A stretch of DNA of 64,000 bases from Adhaeribacter rhizoryzae (GCF_008629685.1 NZ_VWSF01000012.1:118506-182505); one strand, 5' to 3'. Shown: positions 33,685 to 43,771, counted from the first letter of the stretch. Made by a program: numbers and translations. Notes: generated by a model from the sequence alone, not told the origin.

Positions 33685-36207
33685 TTATTCTTTTACTGGT
33701 GGTGTGGTTTCATCAGCCAGAATCAGTCTTTTAATATTCTGGTACATAAACGAAATAACCAGCAACAGCACGCCCAGCGAAATAAAAGCCGCAATTTTAC
33801 CACCCTCCGAAATACCCCGGATATCGTAAATAAATAATTTGAGCAGGGTAAGGGTAAACAGCGAAAGCGAAATAATGCGCAGGGTTTTATTTTTTTGTTG
33901 CAGCCCAACGTACATGAGCGCAAAGGCACAAATGCCCCACAAAATAGGGAAACCCACTTTATTGCTTTGCCTGATTAACTGTTCGAAGCGCTCGTAAGCC
34001 GCGGTTTGTACTGCCGGAGATAAGCCGGTAAGGTTAGTAGCCGGGAATTTAAAATATATAACGTGGTACAATAATTCGGCGCTGGCAGCATAAACCAATA
34101 CAAAGGCCAATAGCCAGAGCAGCAGGTTTGGCGCTTTCGGCGAAAAAGGCACCAATATTTGCCGGTTCCGCAACAGGAAAAACATAATAAGCCCTACCAA
34201 AAGCAAACTCAAATAATGCATATAAAACCCAACCATACCGGGTGCATTATATAACAAGTGCGATTCTAAGAGGTCCATTACCGACGAACTGAAAATTGTA
34301 ATATATGCCACCAACCCGAGCAAACCCAGCAGCATAATAATAGCTAAGTGTGCGGGTTGGCGCTGGTACCGGGAGAACAAGAATAAACCGCTAATAAAAG
34401 CCAGGTTGTAAGCGCCCGTAATAATGCTGCGGGCCGGCGCCGAAGCTACGTAAATATTTAGTTGGTAACTCAGTTCCAGGGCCAGCGAGAAGTACAAAAC
34501 CACCGTTAATATTAAGCGTAAAGTACGGGCATAGCCGGCTGCGGGCAAGCTAAACCACCGGAACTGAATGGGTTCGGTTTGTTTTTGCAGCAAATACCGG
34601 GTAAATATTAAACTCAGGATAGAAATAAAACTGGTAATAAATGCTTTGTTCAGAAGCACCGGCAAATTTTTAGTTTGTGGTGTATAATCGAGGTACAGGT
34701 ACAGCCAGTCCATTACCAGGCTAATCAGCATTAAGCCCAGTACCACTACCGAGCCCACACTTACCAGCCTTAAACCCGATTTTTGCGCCAGCCACAGCAA
34801 TAATACAGCTTCCAAAGCCCAGAACATAGTAATATAATTGCCTTCAAGTTGAATTGGCACCGCCAGGCTGATGAACGTAACGACTAAGCCAATGAGCAAA
34901 TAAATCAGGTTACGGTCGGCTTTCTGGTTGCGGAACAAAACAAACGCAAAACCAAAATTAAATACCGCAATAGCCACCGTAAACAAACCCCGGTACAAAC
35001 CGCTTTGTAAATTACCCAGCACCAGCATACCCGCCCCAAAGTACAGAAAAGTGTTACTTAGCAAAATAGAAATATCAGCGGCCGAGAAGCGGGCTTTTTC
35101 TTTCAGGTTATTAATAATATTCATCAGGAAAAAGATGATGTAAAACAACGTACCGAATATTAGCGCACCCACGTAAGGCGCGTCTTTTACACCTGCTACC
35201 CGCGTCGAGAGCCAGCCGCCGTACAAAATAATCGTAAACCCATAGGCAATAAAATTAATAATGCGCCAGCCTTTTAAGTAAGCCAGCACCAGCATGCCCA
35301 CGTTCAGAATCAGGATATAAATAAACAGCATCTGGTAATTGCCTTCGCCGGTACTCAGCATAAAAGGCGTGGCAAAACCGCCAATAATGGCTATTACCGC
35401 GAGCTCCACCCGATTGTACGATACCGATAACAGAATCGAAAAACCGGTAATAACCACCATAATCAGGAAAGCGGCCGTTTGGCTGAACAAAGCGTATTCG
35501 TGGAAAGCAATGGCAATGGTAAAGTAGAGCACGGCTAGACCGCCGCCTACCAGCACCGAACTGAAAGCCGGCAGCGTGTGCCGTAACCGGTGCGCCAGTC
35601 CAATGAGCAAACCACCCGCCAAAATACCAATAAATACCCGCCCGATTTCGTTTATCCAGTCTTGGTCAATGGCAAATTTTACGAAGTAGCCAATGCCCAG
35701 CACCAGTATGGCAATCCCAATTTTATTAATCAGGTTTTCGCCGATAAATTTCTCCAGGTCGGGGTTGTTTTGTAAAAACCGCTGCAAGAAGTTTAGCTGC
35801 GGTTCGGCCGGAATAGGAGCTGGTTTAAACGCGGGAACAGCCGGAATATTAGGGGTAACTTGTTCTGGTTGCGGTGTTGGGTCGAATGACGAAACTGGTA
35901 GCTTTTCTGCTGGTTTGCTTGTAGTAAACAGTTCAACAGCAGCCGGAATATTTGTTGCCTGAGAAGGAGCAGGTGGTGTAAACACCTGCGCAGATGCTGT
36001 GGGCTGGGCTAACGGAACGGTGGTAGGGGAGGCTTCTCTGGCCGCCTCTGGTTGCTGGGCCTGGATTGTACTAAGGGTTGATTTTAACTCCCGGATTTCC
36101 TGGTTTAGTTGGTTAAAGCGGGCGTGCATTTCCTGGGTTTTATCAGATAACCTGCGCAGGATAATAACCAGGGCAATAAGCAGCACAACGAGTATCAGAA
36201 ATTCCAT
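33685..36207 (-). CDS. DUF2339 large multi-pass membrane protein
   Basis: 840 residues. An N-terminal membrane anchor (FLILVVLLIALVIILRR) is followed by a short coiled coil (about 27-50) and a low-complexity linker of Pro, Ala and Thr (about 53-140). FLQNNPDLEKFIGENLINKI then opens a large block of more than twenty membrane segments with many GG and GF pairs, as in DUF2339. Found with DUF3999 in many bacteria, possibly in envelope biogenesis; function not established. It begins the two-gene operon. Confidence 0.88.
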   Translation of the reverse strand: MEFLILVVLLIALVIILRRLSDKTQEMHARFNQLNQEIRELKSTLSTIQAQQPEAAREASPTTVPLAQPTASAQVFTPPAPSQATNIPAAVELFTTSKPAEKLPVSSFDPTPQPEQVTPNIPAVPAFKPAPIPAEPQLNFLQRFLQNNPDLEKFIGENLINKIGIAILVLGIGYFVKFAIDQDWINEIGRVFIGILAGGLLIGLAHRLRHTLPAFSSVLVGGGLAVLYFTIAIAFHEYALFSQTAAFLIMVVITGFSILLSVSYNRVELAVIAIIGGFATPFMLSTGEGNYQMLFIYILILNVGMLVLAYLKGWRIINFIAYGFTIILYGGWLSTRVAGVKDAPYVGALIFGTLFYIIFFLMNIINNLKEKARFSAADISILLSNTFLYFGAGMLVLGNLQSGLYRGLFTVAIAVFNFGFAFVLFRNQKADRNLIYLLIGLVVTFISLAVPIQLEGNYITMFWALEAVLLLWLAQKSGLRLVSVGSVVVLGLMLISLVMDWLYLYLDYTPQTKNLPVLLNKAFITSFISILSLIFTRYLLQKQTEPIQFRWFSLPAAGYARTLRLILTVVLYFSLALELSYQLNIYVASAPARSIITGAYNLAFISGLFLFSRYQRQPAHLAIIMLLGLLGLVAYITIFSSSVMDLLESHLLYNAPGMVGFYMHYLSLLLVGLIMFFLLRNRQILVPFSPKAPNLLLWLLAFVLVYAASAELLYHVIYFKFPATNLTGLSPAVQTAAYERFEQLIRQSNKVGFPILWGICAFALMYVGLQQKNKTLRIISLSLFTLTLLKLFIYDIRGISEGGKIAAFISLGVLLLVISFMYQNIKRLILADETTPPVKE

Positions 36208-36554
36208 GGGGCCAAATAAAAAATTAATCTAGGTAAAAATCAGGACAGATACCATTATTGCGAGTTTATTAAAAATAACCCGACTAAGATACAGGCTGAT
36301 TTAAAACCAAAAATACTTTTGGTTAAGGAAAAAGACCAAGGCTAATTTTAATTTTAAGACTTTTAATAATTAGAATTTGTGTGTTTAAAACATTGTAATT
36401 CAGTAAGTTATTAATGTTGTATAATAGGTTAGAACTTGCTTTTTCGGAGATTAAATTCTTGAAGCGTTAATAAAGGGCAATATTAAAAACAAGCCTGCTA
36501 CAAAAAGAACTCTGCTTTTGCGTCAGCTATCTATTCTTTAGGATTGACCTTTGC

Positions 36555-36744
36555 GGCCCGTCATCCCGAGCCTGCCGAGGGATCTATAATCACAATCTTA
36601 ACAAAGTTTTATTGTTTTGATAATTGCTTCAAGAGGGGGGATGGTGTAGAATTAAATATTCTACAATTAAACGGAAATATTGCTTTTGCTTCGGTCATTA
36701 TTTAGGCGGAAATAGATCCCTCGACAGGCTCGGGATGACGGGCC
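36555..36744. repeat. Inverted repeat with 31-bp arms around a 128-bp centre
   Basis: Arms at 36555-36585 and 36714-36744 differ at one position and each contain GTCATCCCGAGCCTG. The centre has no ORF. Such arms resemble intergenic REP or MITE ends. Confidence 0.8.
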
Positions 36745-36821
36745 ACCTACGTTTATCTAAGAAATAAAAGTTTGATGAGTAATAACTATTAATAGGTAAT
36801 ACAATGTTTTAAAATAGGTTT

Positions 36822-36908
36822 AAGAAACTCATCTCTGTCATTCAGGGAGGAAACTATGTAGCAGGTAGCCAAATAGTTTCCTTCTGAATGACAGAGATAA
36901 GTTTCTTA
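36822..36908. repeat. Palindrome of the GTCATTC family
   Basis: Arms of about 36 bp containing CTCTGTCATTCAGGGAGGAA and its complement flank the core TAGCAGGTAGCC. Related to 58587-58675 and 60750-60820. Confidence 0.8.
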
Positions 36909-37060
36909 AGCTAACAAACTGTTTGAAAAAAACTTTGCGTAGTAGCAGCTAATAAAAGACCATTCGTAGTTATTGGGTATTAAATAAGAAAGTTTAGCTA
37001 AGAAATTCGGTTAAGACCTAATAAATTAAGATAAATTAAGTTTTTCGTACTTAATTTAAA

Positions 37061-37453
37061 TTATCCCCAAAGCCCATCAAACAGCACTACCCGCCAGCCG
37101 TCCGGGTCTTCAAAAGTTAAGCCTTTTTGTTGCCAGTAAGGGTTTTCGGGAGGTACCGGGGTGTACCCTAACGCGTGCAGGCGATCAACCGTTTCGGTTA
37201 AGCTGGTTTTATCATCGAGGTAAAATACCAGTAGATTATCTTTGGTAGGGGCCGGGCAGGGGCTACTATTTTCGTGTTGGGTAAACTCCAGGTGATATTC
37301 GCGGCCGGGTAAGCCCAGCATAACGCCACTGTACCCGGCGTGGTTCTGAAAAGAGCCCAATATTGCCAGGCCTAAACCTTCGTGGTAAAATTGTATTATT
37401 TGCTGCAACCGGTTGGTAGGGCGGGCCACGCGCACCTGTTTAAAATTTAGCAT
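37061..37453 (-). CDS. VOC family (glyoxalase-like) protein
   Basis: 130 residues, two beta-alpha-beta-beta-beta units as in glyoxalase/bleomycin-resistance proteins. IIQFYHEGLGLAILGSFQ opens the first unit and FEDPDGWRVVLFDG closes the second. Metal residues probably include the early His in YHLEF and the Glu of FEDPDG. Substrate unknown. Its start overlaps the end of the upstream alpha/beta-hydrolase gene by 7 bp, so the two are co-translated. Confidence 0.85.
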   Translation of the reverse strand: MLNFKQVRVARPTNRLQQIIQFYHEGLGLAILGSFQNHAGYSGVMLGLPGREYHLEFTQHENSSPCPAPTKDNLLVFYLDDKTSLTETVDRLHALGYTPVPPENPYWQQKGLTFEDPDGWRVVLFDGLWG

Positions 37454-38328
37454 TGCAGGGTTTTAATAATTTCCTGCCAGTGGTTCAGGTAAAGCAAATG
37501 GGCTTCGTTTTTAAATATTTTAAGGGTGTTGTGCGGCAAACGCTCGTCCAGGAAGTAAGCGGTAGCCAAAGGCCATAATTTATCGAGGCTGCCATGCCAT
37601 TGGTAAGTAGGTACGGTAATATCTTCCAGGTGAAAACCCCAGGGGCCCGAAATAGTACGGGCATCGCGGTAAATTCCTTCAGCACCCTGGGCATACACGT
37701 CTAAAGTAGCCTGCTGAAACATGGTAGCCAGTTTGGGGTTCAGAAACAATAAGGTGCGGTCGGGGGCCGGTAAATTCTCGATGGCTCTGGCTATTAGCTT
37801 TTCGGGCGCTTTTTTTACTTTAGAAAAAATATTCCGGAAAAACAGGCGGCTGAGCCAGGGCGTATAATTATTAAACCACCGGATTAATTTCCAGTTTTTA
37901 GGCAATATTTTTTTTACACCGGGTCCATAAAACGGAATACTGCTGTTGGCCAAACCTACATTCCGGACCAGTTGCGGGTAACGTTGCGCAAAAGCGAGGG
38001 CGTAGGGGCCGCCACCCGACCAGCCCAGTACCGAAACCTTTTCTTTTATATTCAGCAGCACCAACGCTTCGGCCACCATATCGGCAAAATCCTGTAACGA
38101 ATAATAGTTGCGTTTATCCGAAAGGCCGATACCCGGCCTATCAAAGGCAATAATGCGGGCATTTAGGGCATCGGCCAGGCTGGCATCCGGATGAACCGCT
38201 TGGCGCGAGGCACCCAGGCCATGAAAAAACACAATTGGGTTGCCATTGGTACGGCCCGAAATAGCCAGGCCAAGCTTAAAGCCGCTGGATAAAATAATGG
38301 TTTTGGTTAGTTGTAGTAGTGCCGACAT
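37447..38328 (-). CDS. Alpha/beta hydrolase
   Basis: 293 residues. VFFHGLGASRQAVHPD (oxyanion HG motif, about 32-47), RPGIGLSDK, and the nucleophile elbow VLGWSGGGPYALAFA (Ser about 107) are clear. The acid and the histidine are probably in the C-terminal part (GSLDKLWP and NEAHLLY). No signal peptide. It is upstream of and coupled to the VOC protein, perhaps in degradation of one small molecule. A 795-bp spacer lies before it. Confidence 0.9.
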   Translation of the reverse strand: MSALLQLTKTIILSSGFKLGLAISGRTNGNPIVFFHGLGASRQAVHPDASLADALNARIIAFDRPGIGLSDKRNYYSLQDFADMVAEALVLLNIKEKVSVLGWSGGGPYALAFAQRYPQLVRNVGLANSSIPFYGPGVKKILPKNWKLIRWFNNYTPWLSRLFFRNIFSKVKKAPEKLIARAIENLPAPDRTLLFLNPKLATMFQQATLDVYAQGAEGIYRDARTISGPWGFHLEDITVPTYQWHGSLDKLWPLATAYFLDERLPHNTLKIFKNEAHLLYLNHWQEIIKTLQC

Positions 38329-39123
38329 AATTTTAATGCCACAGAGGCGATTGATACGAAATACCAGCCAATGCTAATATAGCAATTTTTGCCGTTTTTA
38401 AAAGCGTTTCTTTCAGGCCACGACAGATTATTTTACGTGAAAACCCCAACTCTTGGCTAAGCCGCACGCCTCCGGTAAACCAGGTAAAATTTCAACCCCC
38501 CATTTCAGGCATTCAGGTCCTTACTTTGGTCATTCGGCAAGATAATTTTTTAATAAAACCCACTTTACCGCATCTTTGGGTAGATTATTAAATAATTTTT
38601 TTACCTAAAATAATAAGCCTTTGCAATTTTAACGGCATAGGTAATATCGAATATCAGATTTTTAGAATAGGAGCCAAACCAGCGGGAATTGGAGCAGGGT
38701 AGAAAGAGAGAAATCCGCCGATAAATGGTACTGGGTTTGGATTCTGGTAAAACCAGAAAGCTGAATTAGATTTTTCTTCTTGTGTTTGTTTTGTTTGGTG
38801 AAACTTGTAACCGGGGAAATATTTATTTTAAATATATTTCCCGGTTCTGGTCCCAATTTCCGGGTGTAACCGGCGCCAGGTGTATTCAAACCAACTCTTT
38901 CTCCATATCCAAACCAACAAATTGTAAATTAAGCTTTGGCTGCTTTTGCGCTTGCGCGTACCGGCAGGCAATTTTTTTATTTAAAAAGATTAGAACAATA
39001 ATTTAAAACATAACCAACTAACTAAAAAAGGCCAAAGCAAAAATGCCTTTTAAAGGCCGGAGAAATAAAATAGTGTTTAAAATTAAATAAATTTAACGCC
39101 GCCAAATCCATGAGAATTAAAAA
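38329..39123. other. Intergenic region
   Basis: 795 bp between divergent genes. A hairpin with a 13-bp stem and one bulged G is at 38809-38846 (AACCGGG...CCGGTT), without a T-run. Short ORFs on both strands are not convincing. It holds the promoters of the alpha/beta-hydrolase gene and the sensor kinase gene. Confidence 0.65.
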
Positions 39124-40200
39124 ATGAAAGTTAAATTAATGCGAAGAAGAACCAACGTGATGATGCGGCATTTAGCTTTTAAAATAGGAGCAGCCCTGGT
39201 GCTCTCTATTGCCTGGACTTTTTTGCTGGCTTACCTGTTGTTTGGCTACTTTTTGTACCCAACCGATCACCTGCTTTTCGATCTGGCGAACTCCTTCGTC
39301 ATGTTTTTCCTGTTTTACGAAGGCTATATTCGCATTATTACTTTCCTGGAAAGGCGCTTCCCGAAATGGCAGATGAATGCCGAAAAGTATTTGTTCGGGT
39401 TGGTGCTTTTTAAGGTTTATAGCCTGATTATATTCTTGGTTGTAAGCTTTATTCCTTCTAAATTATTGTTGGGCGATGCGCTCATTAGCCCCTTAAGCGA
39501 TGCCGCCGAACTGCGGCTGAGTTTTATTATGCTGGTGCTGGTATCGGCTTTGTATTACGGTATTCTTACCAGTTTTCATATTTTTAAAAATATTCACCAG
39601 GCCAGCCTGCAAGCCGAAAAAATGCAGAAAGAAATTGCCCAGGCCCAGTTCGATACGCTAAAGAACCAGGTAAACCCGCATTTTTTGTTTAACAGCTTAA
39701 ATGTGCTCACCTCGCTTATTCCGCTGGACCCCGACATGGCCGAAAAATTTACCGAGCAATTATCCAAAGCCTACCGGTACGTGCTGGAACACAAAGCCGA
39801 CGACATGGTGCCGCTTAAAACCGAGCTGGAATTTATTTATGCTTACCTGTTTTTGATAGACATAAGGTTTAAAGATAAATTAAAGTTAAATATTAATTTG
39901 CCGGCGCACCGCTTGCATTGGCTGTTGCCGCCGCTTACGCTGCAGTTGCTCATCGAGAACGCCATTAAACACAACGTACTCTCCAAAAAATCGCCGTTGC
40001 AAATAGATATTTTTGTGGATGAAGACGATTACCTGTGCGTAACCAACAACCTGCAGGTACGCGACGATAAAATGGTTTCTACTGGCGTGGGCTTGCGCAA
40101 TATTTCGAACCGGTACGGTTACCTAACCAATAAACCAACGCATTTTGGGGTGGAAGGTAAAAATTACGTAACCAAAATACCGCTGCTGCAAACCGTGTAG
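39124..40200 (+). CDS. LytS-type sensor histidine kinase
   Basis: 358 residues. Four membrane segments occupy about 17-160. The dimerisation/phosphoacceptor box LKNQVNPHFLFNSLNVL is at about 179-195. LLPPLTLQLLIENAIKHNV holds the N box, and VGLRNISNRYGYL the G box. It phosphorylates the response regulator encoded 102 bp downstream. The usual start MKVKLMRRR... could be shortened to a later Met. Signal unknown. Confidence 0.92.
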   Translation: MKVKLMRRRTNVMMRHLAFKIGAALVLSIAWTFLLAYLLFGYFLYPTDHLLFDLANSFVMFFLFYEGYIRIITFLERRFPKWQMNAEKYLFGLVLFKVYSLIIFLVVSFIPSKLLLGDALISPLSDAAELRLSFIMLVLVSALYYGILTSFHIFKNIHQASLQAEKMQKEIAQAQFDTLKNQVNPHFLFNSLNVLTSLIPLDPDMAEKFTEQLSKAYRYVLEHKADDMVPLKTELEFIYAYLFLIDIRFKDKLKLNINLPAHRLHWLLPPLTLQLLIENAIKHNVLSKKSPLQIDIFVDEDDYLCVTNNLQVRDDKMVSTGVGLRNISNRYGYLTNKPTHFGVEGKNYVTKIPLLQTV

Positions 40201-40302
40201 CAACCTTTTGGAGCAAAATTACCCAATAATCATTTGTAAAAAAGTTTTTGGGTAAAAACAGAACAGATAACCAACTTACAAGAAAAAGCTAAAGGATTTA
40301 AA

Positions 40303-41064
40303 ATGAACGTTGTTATTATAGAGGATGAGGAATTAGCGGCCCTGCGGCTGGAGAGTATGATTCAGAAAATTGACCCCACCATTGAAGTTGTGGCCAAGCT
40401 GGAGTCGGTGGAAGAATCGGTGAAGTGGCTTAGTAATAATGATGACCCGGATTTAATATTTCTGGATATTCACCTGGAAGATGGCCTGAGTTTTAATATT
40501 TTCGACCAGGTACAGGTAAATTCGCCTATTGTGTTTACCACCGCTTTTGATGAGTACGCCATTAAGGCTTTCCGGCTCAAGAGCATCGATTATTTGCTGA
40601 AGCCTGTAACCATGGAAGAACTGGAACGCAGCCTCGAAAAATACAAAGCCTGGTTAAACCCCGCCGAGGCGAAGCCGGTAGATATGCAAGCCTTGTACCA
40701 GATTATTAAGAAAAAAGAGCCCGATTACCGCAGTCGCTTCTCGATTGTAGCCGGCCAAAAAATTAAAACCATTCCTATTGAAGAAGTAGCTTATTTCCAC
40801 GCCGATGAAGGCATTGTTTGTTTGGTAACCGAGAAAAAAGCCAAATATCCCGTAGACTTCAGCCTGGATCAGTTATCGGAACAACTCGACCCGAAAGTTT
40901 TCTTCCGCATAAACCGCCAGTTTATTGTAAAGCTTTCTTCTATAGAAAATATTCATGTGTACCCCAAAAGCAAGCTACAGGTAGAATTGCAGCCAACGCC
41001 GGGCAGCGAAGTATTTGTAAGCCTTGATAAGGTTACCCGCTTTAAAGAGTGGCTAAATGCCTAG
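40303..41064 (+). CDS. LytTR-family response regulator
   Basis: 253 residues. The receiver domain begins MNVVIIEDEELAALRLESM and has its phosphoacceptor Asp in LIFLDIHLEDG (about 53) and the conserved Lys in YLLKPVT. The LytTR DNA-binding domain is at about 145-250 (HADEGIVCLVTEKKAKYPVD and FFRINRQFIVKLSSIENI). It pairs with the upstream kinase. A very long palindromic terminator follows. Confidence 0.94.
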   Translation: MNVVIIEDEELAALRLESMIQKIDPTIEVVAKLESVEESVKWLSNNDDPDLIFLDIHLEDGLSFNIFDQVQVNSPIVFTTAFDEYAIKAFRLKSIDYLLKPVTMEELERSLEKYKAWLNPAEAKPVDMQALYQIIKKKEPDYRSRFSIVAGQKIKTIPIEEVAYFHADEGIVCLVTEKKAKYPVDFSLDQLSEQLDPKVFFRINRQFIVKLSSIENIHVYPKSKLQVELQPTPGSEVFVSLDKVTRFKEWLNA

Positions 41065-41078
41065 AAAATTAAAGGCGA

Positions 41079-41148
41079 TTTAAGAATACCATAACAATAA
41101 AAGGGCAGGCTTTTAAGCCTGCCCTTTTATTGTTATGGTATTCTTAAA
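41079..41148. terminator. 70-bp perfect palindrome, terminator-like
   Basis: Arms 41079-41112 and 41115-41148 (34 bp each) are exact complements with a 2-base centre. A G+C-rich inner part AAAAGGGCAGGC and its partner end in TTTTAT, so it works as a terminator. The arms continue well beyond what termination needs. Confidence 0.85.
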
Positions 41149-41228
41149 TATTATTTGTTTGCACAGGGCAATGTTAAAGACCCTTGAAGTTATAAAAGCT
41201 ATTAGTACTTTTTACTACAGCGTTCAGG

Positions 41229-41657
41229 TTAAGATAAAGGAGTTTTCCGGTCGCGCAGTAAATCCCGGATTTCGGTTAACAAAAGCTCTTCTTTGCTGGG
41301 AGTTGGAGTAGCCGGGGCGGCTTCTTCTTTCCGCTTCATGGCGTTAATAGCTTTTACCATCGAAAAAATAGCCAGAGCAATAATCAGAAAATTTACCACC
41401 GTCTGAATAAAATTGCCATAGTTTATAGAGGCTCCTTCTTTCACCACGCGGTTGCCTTCCATTACCGGGTCCGAAAGCTGCAGTTTCAGGTCGGTGAAAT
41501 CTACGCCACCGGTGGCCATTCCAATAGGTGGCATTACAATGTCGTTTACCAAGGAGGTTACAATAGCACCAAAAGCGGCACCAATTACTACGGCTACCGC
41601 TAAATCAATTACATTGCCTTTAACGGCAAACTGTTTAAATTCTGAAATTAAGCTCAT
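41229..41657 (-). CDS. mscL: Large-conductance mechanosensitive channel MscL
   Basis: 142 residues. [20 protein letters not shown] and [20 protein letters not shown] form the first membrane helix and pore. A periplasmic loop follows. [20 protein letters not shown] is the second helix, followed by a charged bundle that ends in LLTEIRDLL. It opens in hypo-osmotic shock. Length is typical. Confidence 0.96.
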   Translation of the reverse strand: MSLISEFKQFAVKGNVIDLAVAVVIGAAFGAIVTSLVNDIVMPPIGMATGGVDFTDLKLQLSDPVMEGNRVVKEGASINYGNFIQTVVNFLIIALAIFSMVKAINAMKRKEEAAPATPTPSKEELLLTEIRDLLRDRKTPLS

Positions 41658-41959
41658 AGTTCCTTAATTTTAAATGCGTTATACTAGTATTGTTATGGCT
41701 AAATATATAAAAATTTATAACAAATATTAATGATACCTATATTTTTATCTGACGTTCAGTTATCCAGGTGAGCGCCACCACAAATTGGTCGCCGCACAAT
41801 AATCTGTAAAATTTATATATTAGCAAAATAGGTGAGCTGTTAGCTGTTGCATCTGTAAAGAGTTTTACATAAAGAAAGCTAATATTAATTCTTAAACAAA
41901 AGCAAATACCCGGAGAACTCGGTTTACACTATAGTTAGTAATAATTTAAAAACGACACC
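41658..41959. other. Intergenic region
   Basis: 302 bp of A+T-rich DNA between divergent genes. No hairpin or promoter match stands out. Confidence 0.6.
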
Positions 41960-43105
41960 TTGAACGAAACAATATTTCATTTAGACAATAGCGGAAAACT
42001 AACAGAGTTAAACGAAGCAAACTATATTTCGGAAGACTTGCTTCAAAAACTTTTGGCTGACTATCCAAACTTGATTTCAGGTTCACAGATTAACAGTTTA
42101 CGACCAAGACGTTGGTTGCTCATATCAAGAGAATTTAGAGTACCTGACGACAAAGATGCAAGTGGACGTTGGAGTTTAGATCATTTATTTATTGACCAAG
42201 ATGGCATACCAACTTTAGTAGAAGTAAAGCGTAGCACAGACACAAGAATACGGAGAGAAGTAATTGGTCAAATCCTTGACTATGCAGCTAACGCAGTTAC
42301 TTACTGGACAATTGAAGAAATTATTCATCGCTTTGATGAACAATATAAATCACAAAACAAGGATAGTAATACCATCATGTAAGACTTCCTACAAGGAGAA
42401 AATGAAGTAGATAATTTTTGGGAATTAACAAAAACGAATTTAAAAGCTGGCAAAATCAGAATGCTCATTATTGCTGATACTATTCCAAGAGAACTGCAAC
42501 GAATTATTGAGTTCTTAAATGAGCAAATGACGCCCGCCGAAATTTTGGGCCTTGAGATCAAGCAGTTTATAGGTCAAGATAATATAAAAACTCTTGTTCC
42601 GAGAGTTATCGGACAAACTACAACTGCTGACGCAACTAAAGGAGTTAACAAAGGAAAAGATAGTAATTGGACAGAAGAAACATTTTTTACACAACTCACA
42701 GCACAGCGCGGAGTTGGTGAAGCCGAAGTGGTTAGACAACTTTTGAATTGGCTAAAACCACAGATGACAAGAATTTGGTATGGCTCAGGCAGACGGGGAT
42801 CTATGGTTCCTGTTTTTACACATTTAGGAGTTGAATATTTTCTGTTTGCTTTATGGACAACTGGAACTGTTGAAGTTTACTTTCAATGGCACAAGTACAA
42901 ACCACCATTTAACAGCGAACAAAAAAGAATGGAACTATTAAATAGGCTCAATCAAATAAAAGGTGTAAGCATTTCCCCCGACAAAATTTCTGCTCGTCCA
43001 AATATCCCATTAAGTTTACTTGCTGACAAAAAAGAGTATCAAAAATTCGTTGATACTTACAAGTGGTTTATTGACGAAGTAAAAATTACACGCTCTGACA
43101 TATGA
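41960..43105 (+). pseudogene. NucS/PD-(D/E)XK-like nuclease gene interrupted by an in-frame stop
   Basis: From TTG 41960 the frame encodes 140 residues, then TAA at 42380-42382, then continues in the same frame to 43105. The text across the stop (SNTIM, stop, DFLQGENEVDNFW, KTNLKAGKIRMLIIADTIP) reads as one protein of about 380 residues. The first part has DHLFIDQDGIPTLVEVKRS (active-site D...ExK) and RIRREVIGQILDYAANA, as in NucS-like and related predicted nucleases. A restart at ATG 42461 would give a 214-residue C-terminal piece. Base composition differs from host genes. Probably a decayed defence-type or mobile gene. Confidence 0.75.
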
Positions 43106-43215
43106 ACAACCATTGACCCGAAAGAAGAAAAGCTACTACTAACATCGGTTTGCTATAATGGCGGATGAAGTGCTTATCTGTGAATTACCCAAGTTAGTTT
43201 AAGCCGAAGAAAAGC

Positions 43216-43241
43216 GGGGGTTAAGTAATTTACCCCCTTTT
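43216..43241 (+). terminator. Terminator after the interrupted gene
   Basis: GGGGGT (43216-43221) pairs with ACCCCC (43232-43237), then a T-run. Confidence 0.6.
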
Positions 43242-43291
43242 TATCCTTTTACTTAAGCTAATTTTCGATATTTGCGACAAAAACAAAAAGT

Positions 43292-43615
43292 ATGAATTGG
43301 GTTATTTTAATTATTGCGGGCTTGTGTGAAGTAGCATTTGCTTCTTGTTTGGGAAAAGCAAAAGAAGCTAACGGCACCGATGTTTACTGGTGGTATGGTG
43401 GCTTTTTGGTTTTCTTAACAATAAGCATGGTGTTGTTGGTTAAGGCCGCGCAAACCCTGCCCATCGGCACAGCTTATGCCGTCTGGACGGGGATTGGCGC
43501 AGTTGGAACAGCTTTAATAGGAATTCTGGTATTTAAAGATCCGGCCAGCTTTTGGCGGGTTTTCTTTTTAATAACCCTTATTGGATCAATTGTGGGGCTA
43601 AAAGCAGTATCGTAG
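43292..43615 (+). CDS. SMR-family exporter (SugE/Gdx-like)
   Basis: 107 residues, four membrane helices. Glu13 in GLCEVAFASCLGKAK is the proton/substrate site of the SMR family. WTGIGAVGTALIGILVFKDP is the SugE/Gdx-type sequence (guanidinium exporters) rather than EmrE. Works as an antiparallel dimer in the inner membrane. Substrate inferred from subfamily; no guanidine riboswitch was recognised upstream. Confidence 0.9.
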   Translation: MNWVILIIAGLCEVAFASCLGKAKEANGTDVYWWYGGFLVFLTISMVLLVKAAQTLPIGTAYAVWTGIGAVGTALIGILVFKDPASFWRVFFLITLIGSIVGLKAVS

Positions 43616-43771
43616 TAATTGCAGTTGTTAGGTTTTATTTATCAGGCTAATGGGTTACTTTTTAATAATTGTTAGGCGAAGAGCAGAAACAATAAAGTAA
43701 TATTTCCGGCGAACACTTAGCTGAGGAGGTTACGTGTTTTGCTTAATTCTTTAAATTTAACGGCGTAAAAT

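Larger units (their letters stand above)
36208..37060. other. Intergenic region rich in palindromes
   Basis: 853 bp without a credible gene. It holds an inverted repeat of 31-bp arms (36555-36585 and 36714-36744) and a long palindrome at 36822-36908. The rest is A+T-rich with no other signal seen. Confidence 0.8.

Noticed and set aside
38662..39006. Two short ORFs on opposite strands in the 795-bp spacer
   Set aside because: They overlap each other in antisense, have no domain pattern and sit around the hairpin at 38809-38846.
43241..43291. Guanidine riboswitch before the SMR exporter
   Set aside because: The leader is only about 50 bp after a terminator and shows no conserved riboswitch fold that I can recognise.
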